Assembly (NCBI GenBank): GCA_964345825.1
Contig: CAYFSI010000006.1
Span: 1 to 39,874, forward strand
Direction of reading: 5' to 3'
DNA: 39,874 bases
DNA from: JAAYDH01 sp964345825
GTDB taxonomy: Bacteria > Bacillota_I > Bacilli_A > RFN20 > CAG-826
Made by a program: the position numbers and the translations under genes. Within the stretch, counting starts at the first letter, position 1; every line of letters begins with the position of its first letter. This document shows positions 9,058-17,067 of this stretch, one piece after another. The notes under the pieces were generated by a model. The model searched no databases. It saw nothing but the letters and a program-made list of their open reading frames with translations, and was not told where the DNA came from.

Positions 9058-10175
9058 TAAATATGGGCTCCTTGTTCAATGAATAAAAAACAATCAGGTT
9101 CGCCATTGACTTCGTGACATTTAAAAACCTTCACAAACTTATCAGCTAAAACGTTATTGACCTTTGTTCCTTTTCCCACAATTGATTTGGTAAAGATAAT
9201 TGAATTGTCAACATAGGTGCCTTCTTCAATAATTACATCACGAGAGATAATTGAGTTGCGAACTTTTCCCTTGATAATGCATCCATTAGCAATAAAACTA
9301 TTTTTCACATCAGCATCCGGTCCATACAAGGCTGGAGGAGTATTATGGGTAACGGTATAAATTGGCCAATCTTCCAAGAATAATTGAGAACGGGTGGAAT
9401 AGTCGAGTAGTTTCAAAGACTGGTTGACGTAATCAGGGAGGCTAAGAATCGGAGCCACAAATCCGGAAAACTCCCACGCAACCAAAGATAGTATTTTTTC
9501 ATCAATGCAATATCTCAACATCTTTCTGATTCCGTAAAGAAGAGAAACATCGCGAGAAAGCTTTAAAATTTTCTCAAAAGTGTCACGATTGAAGATATAT
9601 GTTCCAAGAGAAACATCGGCGACCTTTTTCATTCCAGAGTTGTTAACGATTTTGTTCACAAAACCATTTTTTCCAATTTCTAGTGTTCCACAATTTAAAT
9701 ATTGCGTGTCCGCTTTAGTGACGTGTTTATAAATAACCGATGCTTCCGCTCCTGAAGCGATGTGAGCATCAATAAAAGGCCGAAAATCGCACGACGAGAG
9801 CATAAAAGGATTAGTGATTAAAACATAATCAGCGCTTTCATCTTCAAAATAAGAACGGTTAGATAATAAATTAGAGATGTCGGTGTTGAAACGAGGATTT
9901 CCAATCAATCTTTCGTTGAAAAATAAGCGTAAATATCCTGTTTTGGTGTTATTAATCCAGGTTTGACCTTCGCGTACATGATTTCTCACTGCGCGAACAT
10001 TTTTTTCGACCAAAACACTAATTCGATCAATTCCTGAGTTGGACATATTGGACAAAGCAAAATCCATCAAACCATAACGGCCAAGAAAAGTAACTGCTCC
10101 AAGAGGACGGTTTTCCGTTAGTTGGCCAAGATCTGGTCCATCATGCAAGTTGCATATTCCGATTACTCTTTTCAT
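9057..10175 (-). CDS. glgD: GlgD, non-catalytic subunit of glucose-1-phosphate adenylyltransferase
   Basis: A 372-residue homologue of GlgC that pairs with it in Firmicutes and modulates ADP-glucose synthesis. The N-terminal nucleotide loop reads GICNLHDGPDLGQLTENRP in place of the GGxGTRL signature of active enzymes, which is normal for GlgD and not a sign of decay. The fold is otherwise kept: GRYGLMDFALSNMSNSGI, and a C-terminal left-handed beta-helix with repeated hexapeptides (about 285-360). Its ATG overlaps the TGA of glgC (ATGA) with GGAGGT upstream, so the two subunits are likely made in matched amounts. Confidence 0.94.
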   Translation of the reverse strand: MKRVIGICNLHDGPDLGQLTENRPLGAVTFLGRYGLMDFALSNMSNSGIDRISVLVEKNVRAVRNHVREGQTWINNTKTGYLRLFFNERLIGNPRFNTDISNLLSNRSYFEDESADYVLITNPFMLSSCDFRPFIDAHIASGAEASVIYKHVTKADTQYLNCGTLEIGKNGFVNKIVNNSGMKKVADVSLGTYIFNRDTFEKILKLSRDVSLLYGIRKMLRYCIDEKILSLVAWEFSGFVAPILSLPDYVNQSLKLLDYSTRSQLFLEDWPIYTVTHNTPPALYGPDADVKNSFIANGCIIKGKVRNSIISRDVIIEEGTYVDNSIIFTKSIVGKGTKVNNVLADKFVKVFKCHEVNGEPDCFLFIEQGAHI

Positions 10176-11302
10176 TTGTAGTTACCTCCAGAAACTAATA
10201 TTACTTCTGTTTTATCTAAATTAATTTCCTTTCTATCGCCAACGATGGCATCAGGAGCCACGATAGCATTATGAACTTTGGCTCCTTTTTTGATGCGAGC
10301 CCCAGCCATGATGACACACCGAGTGCATTCCGCACCTTCTTCGATGATGACTTCATTTGAGATAACGCAGGAATCAACTGAGCCTAAAATGATGGCACCT
10401 TGATTTGCAATACTTCTTTTTATTGAACCCTTCGTTCCGACATATTGAGGGACACTATGGGTATCTTCGCTATAGATTTTTGTGGAGTCATCGCTGTCGA
10501 AAAGATTAAGTTCTCGATTGTCTAATGCGATGTCCATATTTGCTTGATGAAGTGATGCGAGAGTTCCAACATCTTTCCAATAACCTTGGAAACGATAAGC
10601 TTGAAGTTTGTTTCCCTCTGCTAGCATAGTTGGGATGATATCTTTTCCAAAGTCATGAGCGGATGTTTCTTTCTTTTCATCTTCTTTAAGATATCTTCGT
10701 AATATTTTCCATGTGAAAACGTAAATTCCCATCGAGGCTAAATTGCTCTTTGGAACCTTAGGCTTTTCCTGAAATTCAACAATACGGTCGTTTTTATCGA
10801 CGGCCATAATACCAAAGCGGCTCGCTTCGCTTGGATCAACTTCGATAACCGAGATTGTCGCATCAGCTCCGGTATTAATATGCAAATCAACCATCTCGTT
10901 GTAGAGAGTTTTATAAATATGATCACCTGAAAGAATTAATACATAGTCAGGATTTTGAGCATCGATAAAATCGATATTTTGGGTAATTGCATCAGCAGTG
11001 CCTTTGTACCATTTCGCACCATCTTCAGTTTGTCTTGGAGTAAGAGTGGCCATGAAGGAGTGGACACCATTTAACCCCCATTTTTCTCCATTGCCAACGT
11101 AACTATCAAGAGCGACGGCTTCGTATTGCATCAATACTCCGACCTTGTTAATTCCACTGTTGGCACAGTTGCTGAGGGGGAAATCAATAATTCGATATTT
11201 CGCAGCAAAAGAAACGGCTGGTTTAGCAACTTTTCTGGTCAGCGATTCGAGTCTTGTACCCTTCCCACCGGCAAGAATCATTGCGACTATTTTATATGTC
11301 AT
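10172..11302 (-). CDS. glgC: glucose-1-phosphate adenylyltransferase, catalytic subunit
   Basis: This enzyme makes ADP-glucose from ATP and glucose-1-phosphate, the committed step of bacterial glycogen synthesis. The pyrophosphorylase signature AGGKGTRL is at about 11-18, followed by KPAVSFAAKYRIIDFPLSN, the catalytic LILSGDHIY, the substrate loop FQEKPKVP and the C-terminal beta-helix. I start at the ATG at 11302 (376 residues). The in-frame GTG nine bases earlier would overlap the GGAGGTG ribosome site itself. It heads a ten-gene operon and has a good extended -10 promoter upstream. It ends in TGA, showing that UGA is a stop codon here. Confidence 0.96.
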   Translation of the reverse strand: MTYKIVAMILAGGKGTRLESLTRKVAKPAVSFAAKYRIIDFPLSNCANSGINKVGVLMQYEAVALDSYVGNGEKWGLNGVHSFMATLTPRQTEDGAKWYKGTADAITQNIDFIDAQNPDYVLILSGDHIYKTLYNEMVDLHINTGADATISVIEVDPSEASRFGIMAVDKNDRIVEFQEKPKVPKSNLASMGIYVFTWKILRRYLKEDEKKETSAHDFGKDIIPTMLAEGNKLQAYRFQGYWKDVGTLASLHQANMDIALDNRELNLFDSDDSTKIYSEDTHSVPQYVGTKGSIKRSIANQGAIILGSVDSCVISNEVIIEEGAECTRCVIMAGARIKKGAKVHNAIVAPDAIVGDRKEINLDKTEVILVSGGNYK

Positions 11303-11327
11303 TATGTGCACCTCCGAGTATATTTAT

Positions 11328-11356
11328 ATTCTAGCACACGCACCAAACCACATAAA
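11328..11356 (-). promoter_or_regulatory. promoter of the glgC-leuS-NAPRT operon
   Basis: On the minus strand an extended -10 (TG-C-TAGAAT, hexamer at 11333-11328) lies 17 bases from a weak -35 (TTTATG, 11356-11351). Transcription would start about 15-20 bases before GGAGG of glgC. It is the only convincing promoter before the ten-gene operon. No operator or riboswitch was recognised in the short leader. Confidence 0.65.
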
Positions 11357-11397
11357 CGGAAAAGAGATAGGTTGGACCAAATTAATTTATTACACTC

Positions 11398-11425
11398 TTT
11401 TTATTCCCTAGAAAGATGGTAAACT
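11398..11425 (+). promoter_or_regulatory. putative promoter giving a leaderless mRNA for the PH-like gene
   Basis: An extended -10 (TG-G-TAAACT, hexamer 11420-11425) is preceded by a weak TTTTTA at 11398-11403. The predicted start at about 11432 is one base before the ATG at 11433. No Shine-Dalgarno sequence is present. Confidence 0.5.
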
Positions 11426-11432
11426 CTATGTG

Positions 11433-11882
11433 ATGAAAGTTTGGCCTTCTTTTAAAAAGACACTTCTATTGGCGTTAGTCATATTTGTATTTTCTGCCGG
11501 TGTTGTTTTTACCAGTTGTATTAATCTTTTTCTTTCTAAAGAATGGGACTATCGACAATGGCTAATCATCGGCGTATTTCTTATCTCATCAACCTTGATT
11601 TTGATTTTTTCTTTGAGGACTTATTACTATGTCATCGAAAAACGAGAACTAGTAGTCATAAAATTCAAAAGAGAGCTGGTGTATCCTTACTCGGAAATAA
11701 GTTATATTGATCAAAACCAGAAAAGGAAAAATTCCACCATTACGATTATCATGAAAAATGGTCAGACTATATATTTAATACCTGACAAGAAGAATCAGGT
11801 CTACGAATCATTAGAAAAGAACTGCGATAATTTGCTAGATAAGCAAGAACTGATAAATAAATTTCCTCACATTAAGTTATAA
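11433..11882 (+). CDS. small membrane protein with a PH-like C-terminal domain
   Basis: A 149-residue protein with two membrane helices (about 8-32 and 42-62), a short loop between them, and a soluble tail with YYYVIEKRELVVIKFKREL, a beta-rich pattern like bacterial PH domains of the YcxB/YdbT sort. The tail would face the cytoplasm if the positive-inside rule holds. The function is unknown. It is a single plus-strand gene between the divergent glg operon and rpmB. A GTG three bases upstream is an alternative start; neither has a ribosome site. The PH-like assignment is from pattern only. Confidence 0.7.
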   Translation: MKVWPSFKKTLLLALVIFVFSAGVVFTSCINLFLSKEWDYRQWLIIGVFLISSTLILIFSLRTYYYVIEKRELVVIKFKRELVYPYSEISYIDQNQKRKNSTITIIMKNGQTIYLIPDKKNQVYESLEKNCDNLLDKQELINKFPHIKL

Positions 11883-11898
11883 GTTCAATATTTGTTTA

Positions 11899-11927
11899 TT
11901 GCATAAACTAGTTGGTTGTGCTAACAT
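11899..11927 (+). promoter_or_regulatory. promoter of rpmB
   Basis: The -35 TTGCAT (11899-11904) and the -10 TAACAT (11922-11927, extended by TG-C) are separated by 17 bases. Transcription would start about 20 bases before the rpmB ATG, leaving room for the AAAGGAGG ribosome site. Confidence 0.75.
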
Positions 11928-11953
11928 TTTCGAGAATAAAGGAGGCCTACGAT

Positions 11954-12142
11954 ATGTCAAGAGTATGTCCAGTAACAGGAAAAGGATCTTTAAGTGGTAA
12001 TAGTCGCTCCCATTCTTTAAGAGCTTCACGCCGTAGATGGAACTGCAATCTTCAAGTCCGCACTGTCGTGGTTGACGGCCAAGAAATGCGAGTTCGTATG
12101 TCGACTCGCGCTTATCGCAGTCTCAACAAACAATACAAATAA
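11954..12142 (+). CDS. rpmB: ribosomal protein bL28
   Basis: A 62-residue large-subunit ribosomal protein. It starts at the ATG preceded by AAAGGAGG, giving the family N-terminus MSRVCPVTGKGSLSGNSRSH. The basic RASRRRWNCNLQ and VRMSTRAYRSL segments are conserved. An in-frame upstream ATG-like start 14 codons earlier lies inside the promoter region and is rejected. The CxxxxG start lacks the second cysteine pair found in zinc-binding L28 forms, so this is the zinc-free type. It is monocistronic, with its own promoter and terminator. Confidence 0.96.
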   Translation: MSRVCPVTGKGSLSGNSRSHSLRASRRRWNCNLQVRTVVVDGQEMRVRMSTRAYRSLNKQYK

Positions 12143-12145
12143 AAT

Positions 12146-12159
12146 AGGTTAACAAACCT
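12146..12159 (-). terminator. weak hairpin with U-rich tail, end of gmk-rpe operon
   Basis: AGGTT and AACCT form a five-pair stem around a four-base loop. On the minus strand it is followed by ATTTTATTTG. It lies about 40 bases beyond the stop of the membrane protein gene, so it may stop the long minus-strand operon before it runs into rpmB. Confidence 0.45.
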
Positions 12160-12171
12160 GTAATAAGAAAT

Positions 12172-12191
12172 GCGGAATATTCCGCTTTTTT
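12172..12191 (+). terminator. rho-independent terminator of rpmB
   Basis: A perfect palindrome GCGGAATATTCCGC (12172-12185) is followed by a T run (12186-12191). It lies 29 bases after the rpmB stop, between converging genes. Confidence 0.88.
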
Positions 12192-12197
12192 ATTTGT

Positions 12198-12863
12198 TTA
12201 AAAAGATAATGTCAGTACGAACAACAATATCTCGCTGATAAACAATGAAAAGAAGAGAAGCCACTGGGAAAAGGCAACGGTGATCATGCTTGGACGAACG
12301 TATTTAACACTTCCATCTTCGGCAATTGTTTCTTTCATGCGAATGTTTAAATTAAGTTTAGGATTCAAAAGCAGCACTAATATTAACAATGTCAGCACAA
12401 AACCAAGAATAAAAATTACAAAGGGTATTGGTGAACTTTCGCCAATTTGCTGATTGTATATGAAAGAGCCAATGCTAATTGATGTCGCAAGCAAAAATGA
12501 AGAGATGAGAAAAAGAATAAACAGGACACTATGTAATCTCATGTAATCTAGGGGAATAAAAACTAGAGCTAAAAACAAGATTGAAGCCAATATTCCAGAT
12601 ATCATAATCATAATGAAAAAACCGTTGCTGAATCTCAAATCAAAGGTAGAAAAGAAGAAAATGAATGAGATGGTAGCTAAAATAAGCGAAATATTGCCGT
12701 AAAAGTTCTCAGAAAAGCGACTTTTATAGTTCAGTTCATAAGGAAACATATTACGAACATTGTATGTCACCTTATATCTATTCGTGTAAGAAATAAAAGA
12801 TGTAACTAAAAATAGAGCACCAAAGAGTACCGATAAAATTAATGCTGGTAAGGTAAGGCGCAT
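12198..12863 (-). CDS. six-helix membrane protein of unknown function
   Basis: A 221-residue protein with about six membrane helices (5-26, 57-73, 81-103, 110-133, 145-166, 194-219) and soluble loops at about 27-56 and 168-193. I recognise no family. The start overlaps the stop of rpe by one base (TAATG), so it is translationally coupled to rpe and belongs to the gmk operon. In Bacillus the gene after rpe is thiN (thiamine pyrophosphokinase); this membrane protein takes that place but shows no resemblance to it. Confidence 0.75.
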   Translation of the reverse strand: MRLTLPALILSVLFGALFLVTSFISYTNRYKVTYNVRNMFPYELNYKSRFSENFYGNISLILATISFIFFFSTFDLRFSNGFFIMIMISGILASILFLALVFIPLDYMRLHSVLFILFLISSFLLATSISIGSFIYNQQIGESSPIPFVIFILGFVLTLLILVLLLNPKLNLNIRMKETIAEDGSVKYVRPSMITVAFSQWLLFFSLFISEILLFVLTLSF

Positions 12864-13522
12864 TAGATTTTTAAACTCCTAATAGCTGCCTGAACATCAT
12901 CGGCATTGAAGATATAAGACCCGGCCACAAAGATGTCGGCGCCCATTTGTTTACATTCACGAGCGGTATGTTCGTTAATACCGCCATCAACTTCAATTAA
13001 TGTTTTGATTTCGTTAACATCGATATAGTTTCTCAATCTTAATATTTTGCCTAATGAATCACGAATAAAGCATTGCCCGCCAAAGCCAGGTTCAACACTC
13101 ATAATAAGAACGAGGTCGAGACTATATAAAAAGGGAAACACTTTTTCAATTGGGGTTTTTGGTTTGATTGAAAGACCAGCTTTAGCTCCGTATTTATGAA
13201 TGATATCGATAACTTCAAAAACTTCAGCATCACTTTCGCATGCTTCATAATGGAAGGTTAAATAGTCAGCTCCGGCTTCAACAAATCTTTGGGCAAACTC
13301 ACGAGGATTACTAATCATGATATGAACATCGTTAACCATATTGTGTGTATGGGCAATGCCTTGTAAGACTGGTAAGCCAAAGGAGATGTTGGGGACGAAA
13401 TGTCCATCCATAACATCAAAATGTAGCCAGTCCGCGCCGGCATCTTGAATACGCTTTATATCATCTCCAAGATGAGTGAAATCAGCAGATAGAATTGAGG
13501 GTGCAACGAGAGAAGTTTTCAT
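12863..13522 (-). CDS. rpe: ribulose-phosphate 3-epimerase
   Basis: A TIM-barrel enzyme that interconverts ribulose-5-phosphate and xylulose-5-phosphate in the pentose phosphate pathway. I start at the ATG at 13522 (219 residues), which follows GGAGGT and gives MKTSLVAPSILSADF. The longer reading from 13576 lies inside rsgA. Catalytic and metal residues are seen in HFDVMDGHFVPNISFG, VHIMI, HYEA, MSVEPGFGGQCF and EVDGGI. The start codon overlaps the rsgA stop (ATGA). Confidence 0.96.
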   Translation of the reverse strand: MKTSLVAPSILSADFTHLGDDIKRIQDAGADWLHFDVMDGHFVPNISFGLPVLQGIAHTHNMVNDVHIMISNPREFAQRFVEAGADYLTFHYEACESDAEVFEVIDIIHKYGAKAGLSIKPKTPIEKVFPFLYSLDLVLIMSVEPGFGGQCFIRDSLGKILRLRNYIDVNEIKTLIEVDGGINEHTARECKQMGADIFVAGSYIFNADDVQAAIRSLKI

Positions 13523-14385
13523 TTTTCGTACCTCCGTATTTGAAAAATCGCATCTTTTGATAAAGTTAAATAGCAATCAAATGCTATTTTTGAAATTATA
13601 CCATCTTCGAGAGCTTTTTTAACTGTGCAGCGCTCCTCAGAAATGTGCAAACAATTCGAAAAATAACATTTTAGGTATAATTCGGTAAAACCAGGAAAAT
13701 ATTGAGCAAGTTCTTCTTTATAGAGATCTAAATCTAAAGAGGAGAACCCAGGAGTGTCGGCGATATAGCCACCTTCATAAGGAAGCAAGATCACTTCTTT
13801 GGTCTTGTGTTTGCCTCTTCCTAAAGCGCGAGAATAATCTCCCACTGCTCTTTCGAAATGAGGATCAATCGCATTAATTAACGAAGATTTTCCTACTCCG
13901 GTTTGCCCAATCAAGCAGGTAATATGATTGGTGAAAAGAGTTCTTACTTCTTCTAAGCCAGTTTTTTCTTTATTACTTACAAAATAGACATCGACATTAA
14001 TTCTTGAAAAGACACTCTTGATTTCATTAATTAATTGCTGATCATCACTTTTATCTGATTTGGTGATAATCACTTTAGCTTTAATACCATTCATATTGGC
14101 ATAGGTCAAATATTTAAAGACGAGCAAATAGGAAAAGACTGGTTCAACTAAAGAAGAAACGATTAGCATTTGATCAATGTTCGCCACGGAGGGTCTTTTT
14201 AATTGGCTGACACGAGGATAGACACAATTGATGACCATATCAATTATGTCAATATCAACATTGTCTCCCACCATCGGCTTAGTCGCACCATATCGGAAAA
14301 TTCCCCGAGCGGGAGCACGATAAATTATTCCTTCGCACAGAACAGAATATATTCCACAACTTAAGGCGAGTATCTTACCTTCCAT
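13519..14385 (-). CDS. rsgA: ribosome small-subunit GTPase RsgA
   Basis: A circularly permuted GTPase of 288 residues that checks and completes 30S subunit maturation. An N-terminal OB fold (1-65) is followed by G4 TKSD at 108-111, then the P-loop GQTGVGKSS at 160-168 and G3 DTPG at 210-213, the order typical of the permuted family. The C-terminal zinc site is complete: C240, C245, H247 and C253. It overlaps prkC by one base and rpe by four bases. In Bacillus this GTPase is a substrate of the PrkC/PrpC pair encoded just upstream, which fits the gene order. Confidence 0.96.
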   Translation of the reverse strand: MEGKILALSCGIYSVLCEGIIYRAPARGIFRYGATKPMVGDNVDIDIIDMVINCVYPRVSQLKRPSVANIDQMLIVSSLVEPVFSYLLVFKYLTYANMNGIKAKVIITKSDKSDDQQLINEIKSVFSRINVDVYFVSNKEKTGLEEVRTLFTNHITCLIGQTGVGKSSLINAIDPHFERAVGDYSRALGRGKHKTKEVILLPYEGGYIADTPGFSSLDLDLYKEELAQYFPGFTELYLKCYFSNCLHISEERCTVKKALEDGIISKIAFDCYLTLSKDAIFQIRRYEK

Positions 14386-15269
14386 TATTTAAAACCAAAT
14401 ATGCGAGCAAAGAAGCTCTTCTTCTCTTTTAAGAGTTCAGAATTTTGTGTCAAGATGATAAGGTCATCATGAAAATCTTGAGCGGTGTGATAACGCTCTT
14501 TGAAACTTCTCGCAGTCGACTTAGCGATTACCTTTTCCACTTCTTTTGAACAATGTGGGATGTATTTTTTGGGAGATGGAACCTTTTCACGAATGTGAGC
14601 CACCACGATTTTAACAGGATCGACATCATTAAATGGAACACGACCAGTGATTAATTCAAAGAGAGTGATTCCGGCCGCGTAGATATCAGATTGGGGAGAG
14701 GCAGGATATCCTCGAGAAATTTCGGGAGCAAGATAATGGACAGATCCGATAATTTCTTTGGGTTTTTCATTTTTTGCGGTAATGCTAATCGTTTCTGCAA
14801 TACCAAAATCGCCAAGTTTTATGGTTCCGTCAGGAAGATAAAAAATATTTTGAGGCTTCACATCTCGATGGACAATATTGTGCTCATGAGCGTACTGAAG
14901 AGCGGAAGTTAACTGAATCATGATACTAATGGATTCTTGAAGTGGCAAGGCAGAGCGAAAATCGAGGACATCTTTTAAGGTTTGGCCCGCGACATATTCA
15001 TTGACAATATAAGGAACGCCTTGGTAAGTCCCGTGGTTATAAACCTTAACGATATTAGGATGATTTAAAGAAGCGGCAATCGTCGCCTCATTTTGAAAGC
15101 GGCGAAGATTAATGGGATTCTTCATCACATCTTCTCGAATCAACTTGATGGCAATGCGTTTTTTGGTAATAAAATCGGTGGCTTCATAAACCTCAGCCAT
15201 TCCTCCATGGCCGATTCTCGCTGTTACGCGATATCTTTCATCAATAATTGAACCAATTTTAAGTGGCAT
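14385..15269 (-). CDS. prkC: PrkC-type Ser/Thr protein kinase lacking membrane and PASTA domains
   Basis: A Hanks-type kinase of 294 residues. The glycine loop IGHGGMAEVYEA is at 19-30, the lysine K42 in IAIKLI, the alpha-C glutamate E61, HRDVKPQN at 134-141 and DFG at 154-156, followed by an activation loop with several S/T. The kinase domain ends near residue 265, and the chain stops about 25 residues later with basic KEKKSFFARIFGFK. Bacillus PrkC is about 650 residues, with a transmembrane helix and three PASTA repeats; both are absent here. The protein is therefore predicted to be cytosolic. The TGA/TAA context and coupling to rsgA show no frameshift. Partner: the phosphatase prpC, one base upstream. 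Confidence 0.92.
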   Translation of the reverse strand: MPLKIGSIIDERYRVTARIGHGGMAEVYEATDFITKKRIAIKLIREDVMKNPINLRRFQNEATIAASLNHPNIVKVYNHGTYQGVPYIVNEYVAGQTLKDVLDFRSALPLQESISIMIQLTSALQYAHEHNIVHRDVKPQNIFYLPDGTIKLGDFGIAETISITAKNEKPKEIIGSVHYLAPEISRGYPASPQSDIYAAGITLFELITGRVPFNDVDPVKIVVAHIREKVPSPKKYIPHCSKEVEKVIAKSTARSFKERYHTAQDFHDDLIILTQNSELLKEKKSFFARIFGFK

Positions 15270-16024
15270 TATTTATTGGCCTCCCAAAGGACAACGGCGA
15301 TGTTGTCGCTGCCACCATTGGCATTAGCAAGAGCGATAAGTTCATTGACTTTTTGTTCGGTGGAATCATCGCTTTTTAAGATTGTATATATTGAGGTTTC
15401 TTCGACATTGTTATATAAACCATCGCTGCAAACGAGAACGTTCTCGTTGAGATAGGTGGTAATTTTAATATCAACATTGAGAGACGGATAGATGCCTAGA
15501 GCATTGGTTAAAACATGGCGCTTTGGGTGGGTTCTCATTTCTTCCTTGCTGATTTTTCCAGTGCGATATAAATAGGCAACATAGGTTTGGTCTTCAGTAA
15601 TTTGGACCACTTCTTTTTCACCCAATATGTAAACTCTTGAATCTCCTATTTGAGCAGTAATCATGTGATTAGGCATCACTAGGACAAGAGATAATGTAGT
15701 CCCCATACCTTCATAAATATTATTTTTTTGCGCTTCTTGGTAGATGGCGTAATTGGCTTTTTTAACAACTTCCATTACCCATTTCATGGCTAAAAAACGA
15801 CTGAGAAATTTTTGTTTGTCATTAAATGAATCACTAATTATTCGAATGGCAATTGAAGCGGCATAATCCCCTTTATTAGCCCCGCCCATTCCATCGCAAA
15901 TAATCAAAAGAATATTGCCTTTTGTATTAGTAAGAGCGGCTGCCCGGTCTTCGTTTGTTAGACGAATTTTGCCAATGTCAGTTCCAAAGGCGTAGGTTCC
16001 CGAAATATAGTTTTTTTGTTTCAT
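15269..16024 (-). CDS. prpC: PP2C-type protein phosphatase PrpC
   Basis: A 251-residue metal-dependent phosphatase that reverses PrkC phosphorylation. Family motifs are all present: TDIGKIRLTNED at 16-26, DGMGG at 44-48, a TAQIGDSRVYI strand, LVCSDGLYNNV and GGSDNIAVVL near the C-terminus, together giving the metal-binding aspartates. There is no membrane segment. The start overlaps the rlmN stop (ATGA), and the stop overlaps the prkC start (TAATG), so kinase and phosphatase are coupled. Confidence 0.95.
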   Translation of the reverse strand: MKQKNYISGTYAFGTDIGKIRLTNEDRAAALTNTKGNILLIICDGMGGANKGDYAASIAIRIISDSFNDKQKFLSRFLAMKWVMEVVKKANYAIYQEAQKNNIYEGMGTTLSLVLVMPNHMITAQIGDSRVYILGEKEVVQITEDQTYVAYLYRTGKISKEEMRTHPKRHVLTNALGIYPSLNVDIKITTYLNENVLVCSDGLYNNVEETSIYTILKSDDSTEQKVNELIALANANGGSDNIAVVLWEANK

Positions 16025-17067
16025 AATAAATTATCTTCCACTTTAGCTCTTAGTTGACCACAAGCGGCATCAATATCTGAACCGAATTCCTTGCGAATAG
16101 TGGCAGTAACTCCACCTTTTGTCAAATAATCAAGAAAGAGATGAATACGATTGCCGCTACTTCTTTTGTAACTGCAAAGATTAGTTTCATTATACGGGAT
16201 TAAATTCACATATCCCATTGTTCCTTTGATTAAATCAATTAGTTCTTGAGCATTCTCTTTGGTGTCATTGAGATCGGCTAATAAAAGATATTCATAAGTG
16301 ACACGACGGCCACTTAATTTTTCGTATTCGCGAATAGCTGGCATCAATACTTCGAGAGGATATACTTTATTGATTTTCATCAATTGGTATCTTAATTCGT
16401 TATTTGGAGCATGCAAAGAAATCGCTAAATTTGTTTGGAGTCCTTCACGGGCATATCTTCTAATCGCATCAGGTATTCCACAAGTGGAAACGGTGATATG
16501 ACGAGCCCCAATAGCGAGACCTTTCGGATGGTTAACAATGCGAATAAAGTCCATTAGATTTTCATAGTTATCAAATGGTTCACCGGTTCCCATCACCACG
16601 ACATGGGTAATTCGCTGCCCTTTACCTTCATCTTCAAGAAGTTGGTTAATGACCAAAAGCTGGCCAATCATTTCATCGACTGTCAAATTTCTTTGTTTGC
16701 CAAGGCGTCCAGAGGAACAAAAAGAACAACCCATGTTGCAGCCAACTTGGCTAGATACACAGACCGCGTTTCCATAGGAATAGCGCATTAAAACGGTTTC
16801 AATTTTGGCTCCATCGTTTAAAGAAAGCAAAGTTTTGATCGTGCCATCGCTGCTTTCTTGTTTGAGATGGATAGTAGGTAAATCGAGACAATATTTTTCT
16901 TTAAGAACTTCTCGGAATTTTAATGAGACATCGCTCATTTCATCAAAAGTTCGAGCTTTTTTTTCATAAATCCAAGTAAAAAGTTGCGTGGCTCGATAAG
17001 GCTTTTGGCCTTCTTTAACCATTTGTTCAGTCAATTTATTAATTTCTTGAGCAAAGAGATTAAGCAT
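16021..17067 (-). CDS. rlmN: 23S rRNA / tRNA adenine-C2 methyltransferase RlmN
   Basis: A radical-SAM enzyme of 348 residues that forms m2A2503 in 23S rRNA and m2A37 in some tRNAs. The iron-sulfur cluster motif CxxxCxxC is C110, C114 and C117 in VGCNMGCSFCSSG. The GTGEPFDNYENL segment is the SAM-binding GEP motif. The catalytic C-terminal cysteine is in DIDAACGQLRA, and the other catalytic cysteine corresponds to one in the C110-C117 surroundings plus the conserved late site. It overlaps the RsmB-like gene by eight bases and ends in TGA. Confidence 0.96.
   Translation of the reverse strand: MLNLFAQEINKLTEQMVKEGQKPYRATQLFTWIYEKKARTFDEMSDVSLKFREVLKEKYCLDLPTIHLKQESSDGTIKTLLSLNDGAKIETVLMRYSYGNAVCVSSQVGCNMGCSFCSSGRLGKQRNLTVDEMIGQLLVINQLLEDEGKGQRITHVVVMGTGEPFDNYENLMDFIRIVNHPKGLAIGARHITVSTCGIPDAIRRYAREGLQTNLAISLHAPNNELRYQLMKINKVYPLEVLMPAIREYEKLSGRRVTYEYLLLADLNDTKENAQELIDLIKGTMGYVNLIPYNETNLCSYKRSSGNRIHLFLDYLTKGGVTATIRKEFGSDIDAACGQLRAKVEDNLL

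Noticed and set aside
9057..10175. GlgD as a decayed pseudogene of GlgC because the GGxGTRL loop is lost
   Set aside because: This loss defines the GlgD regulatory subunit family, and the gene is coupled to glgC with a good ribosome site.
11912..11953. N-terminal extension of rpmB
   Set aside because: It lies inside the promoter and ribosome site; L28 begins at the ATG at 11954.
13523..13576. Longer start of rpe
   Set aside because: It lies within rsgA coding sequence and the GGAGGT site belongs to the ATG at 13522.
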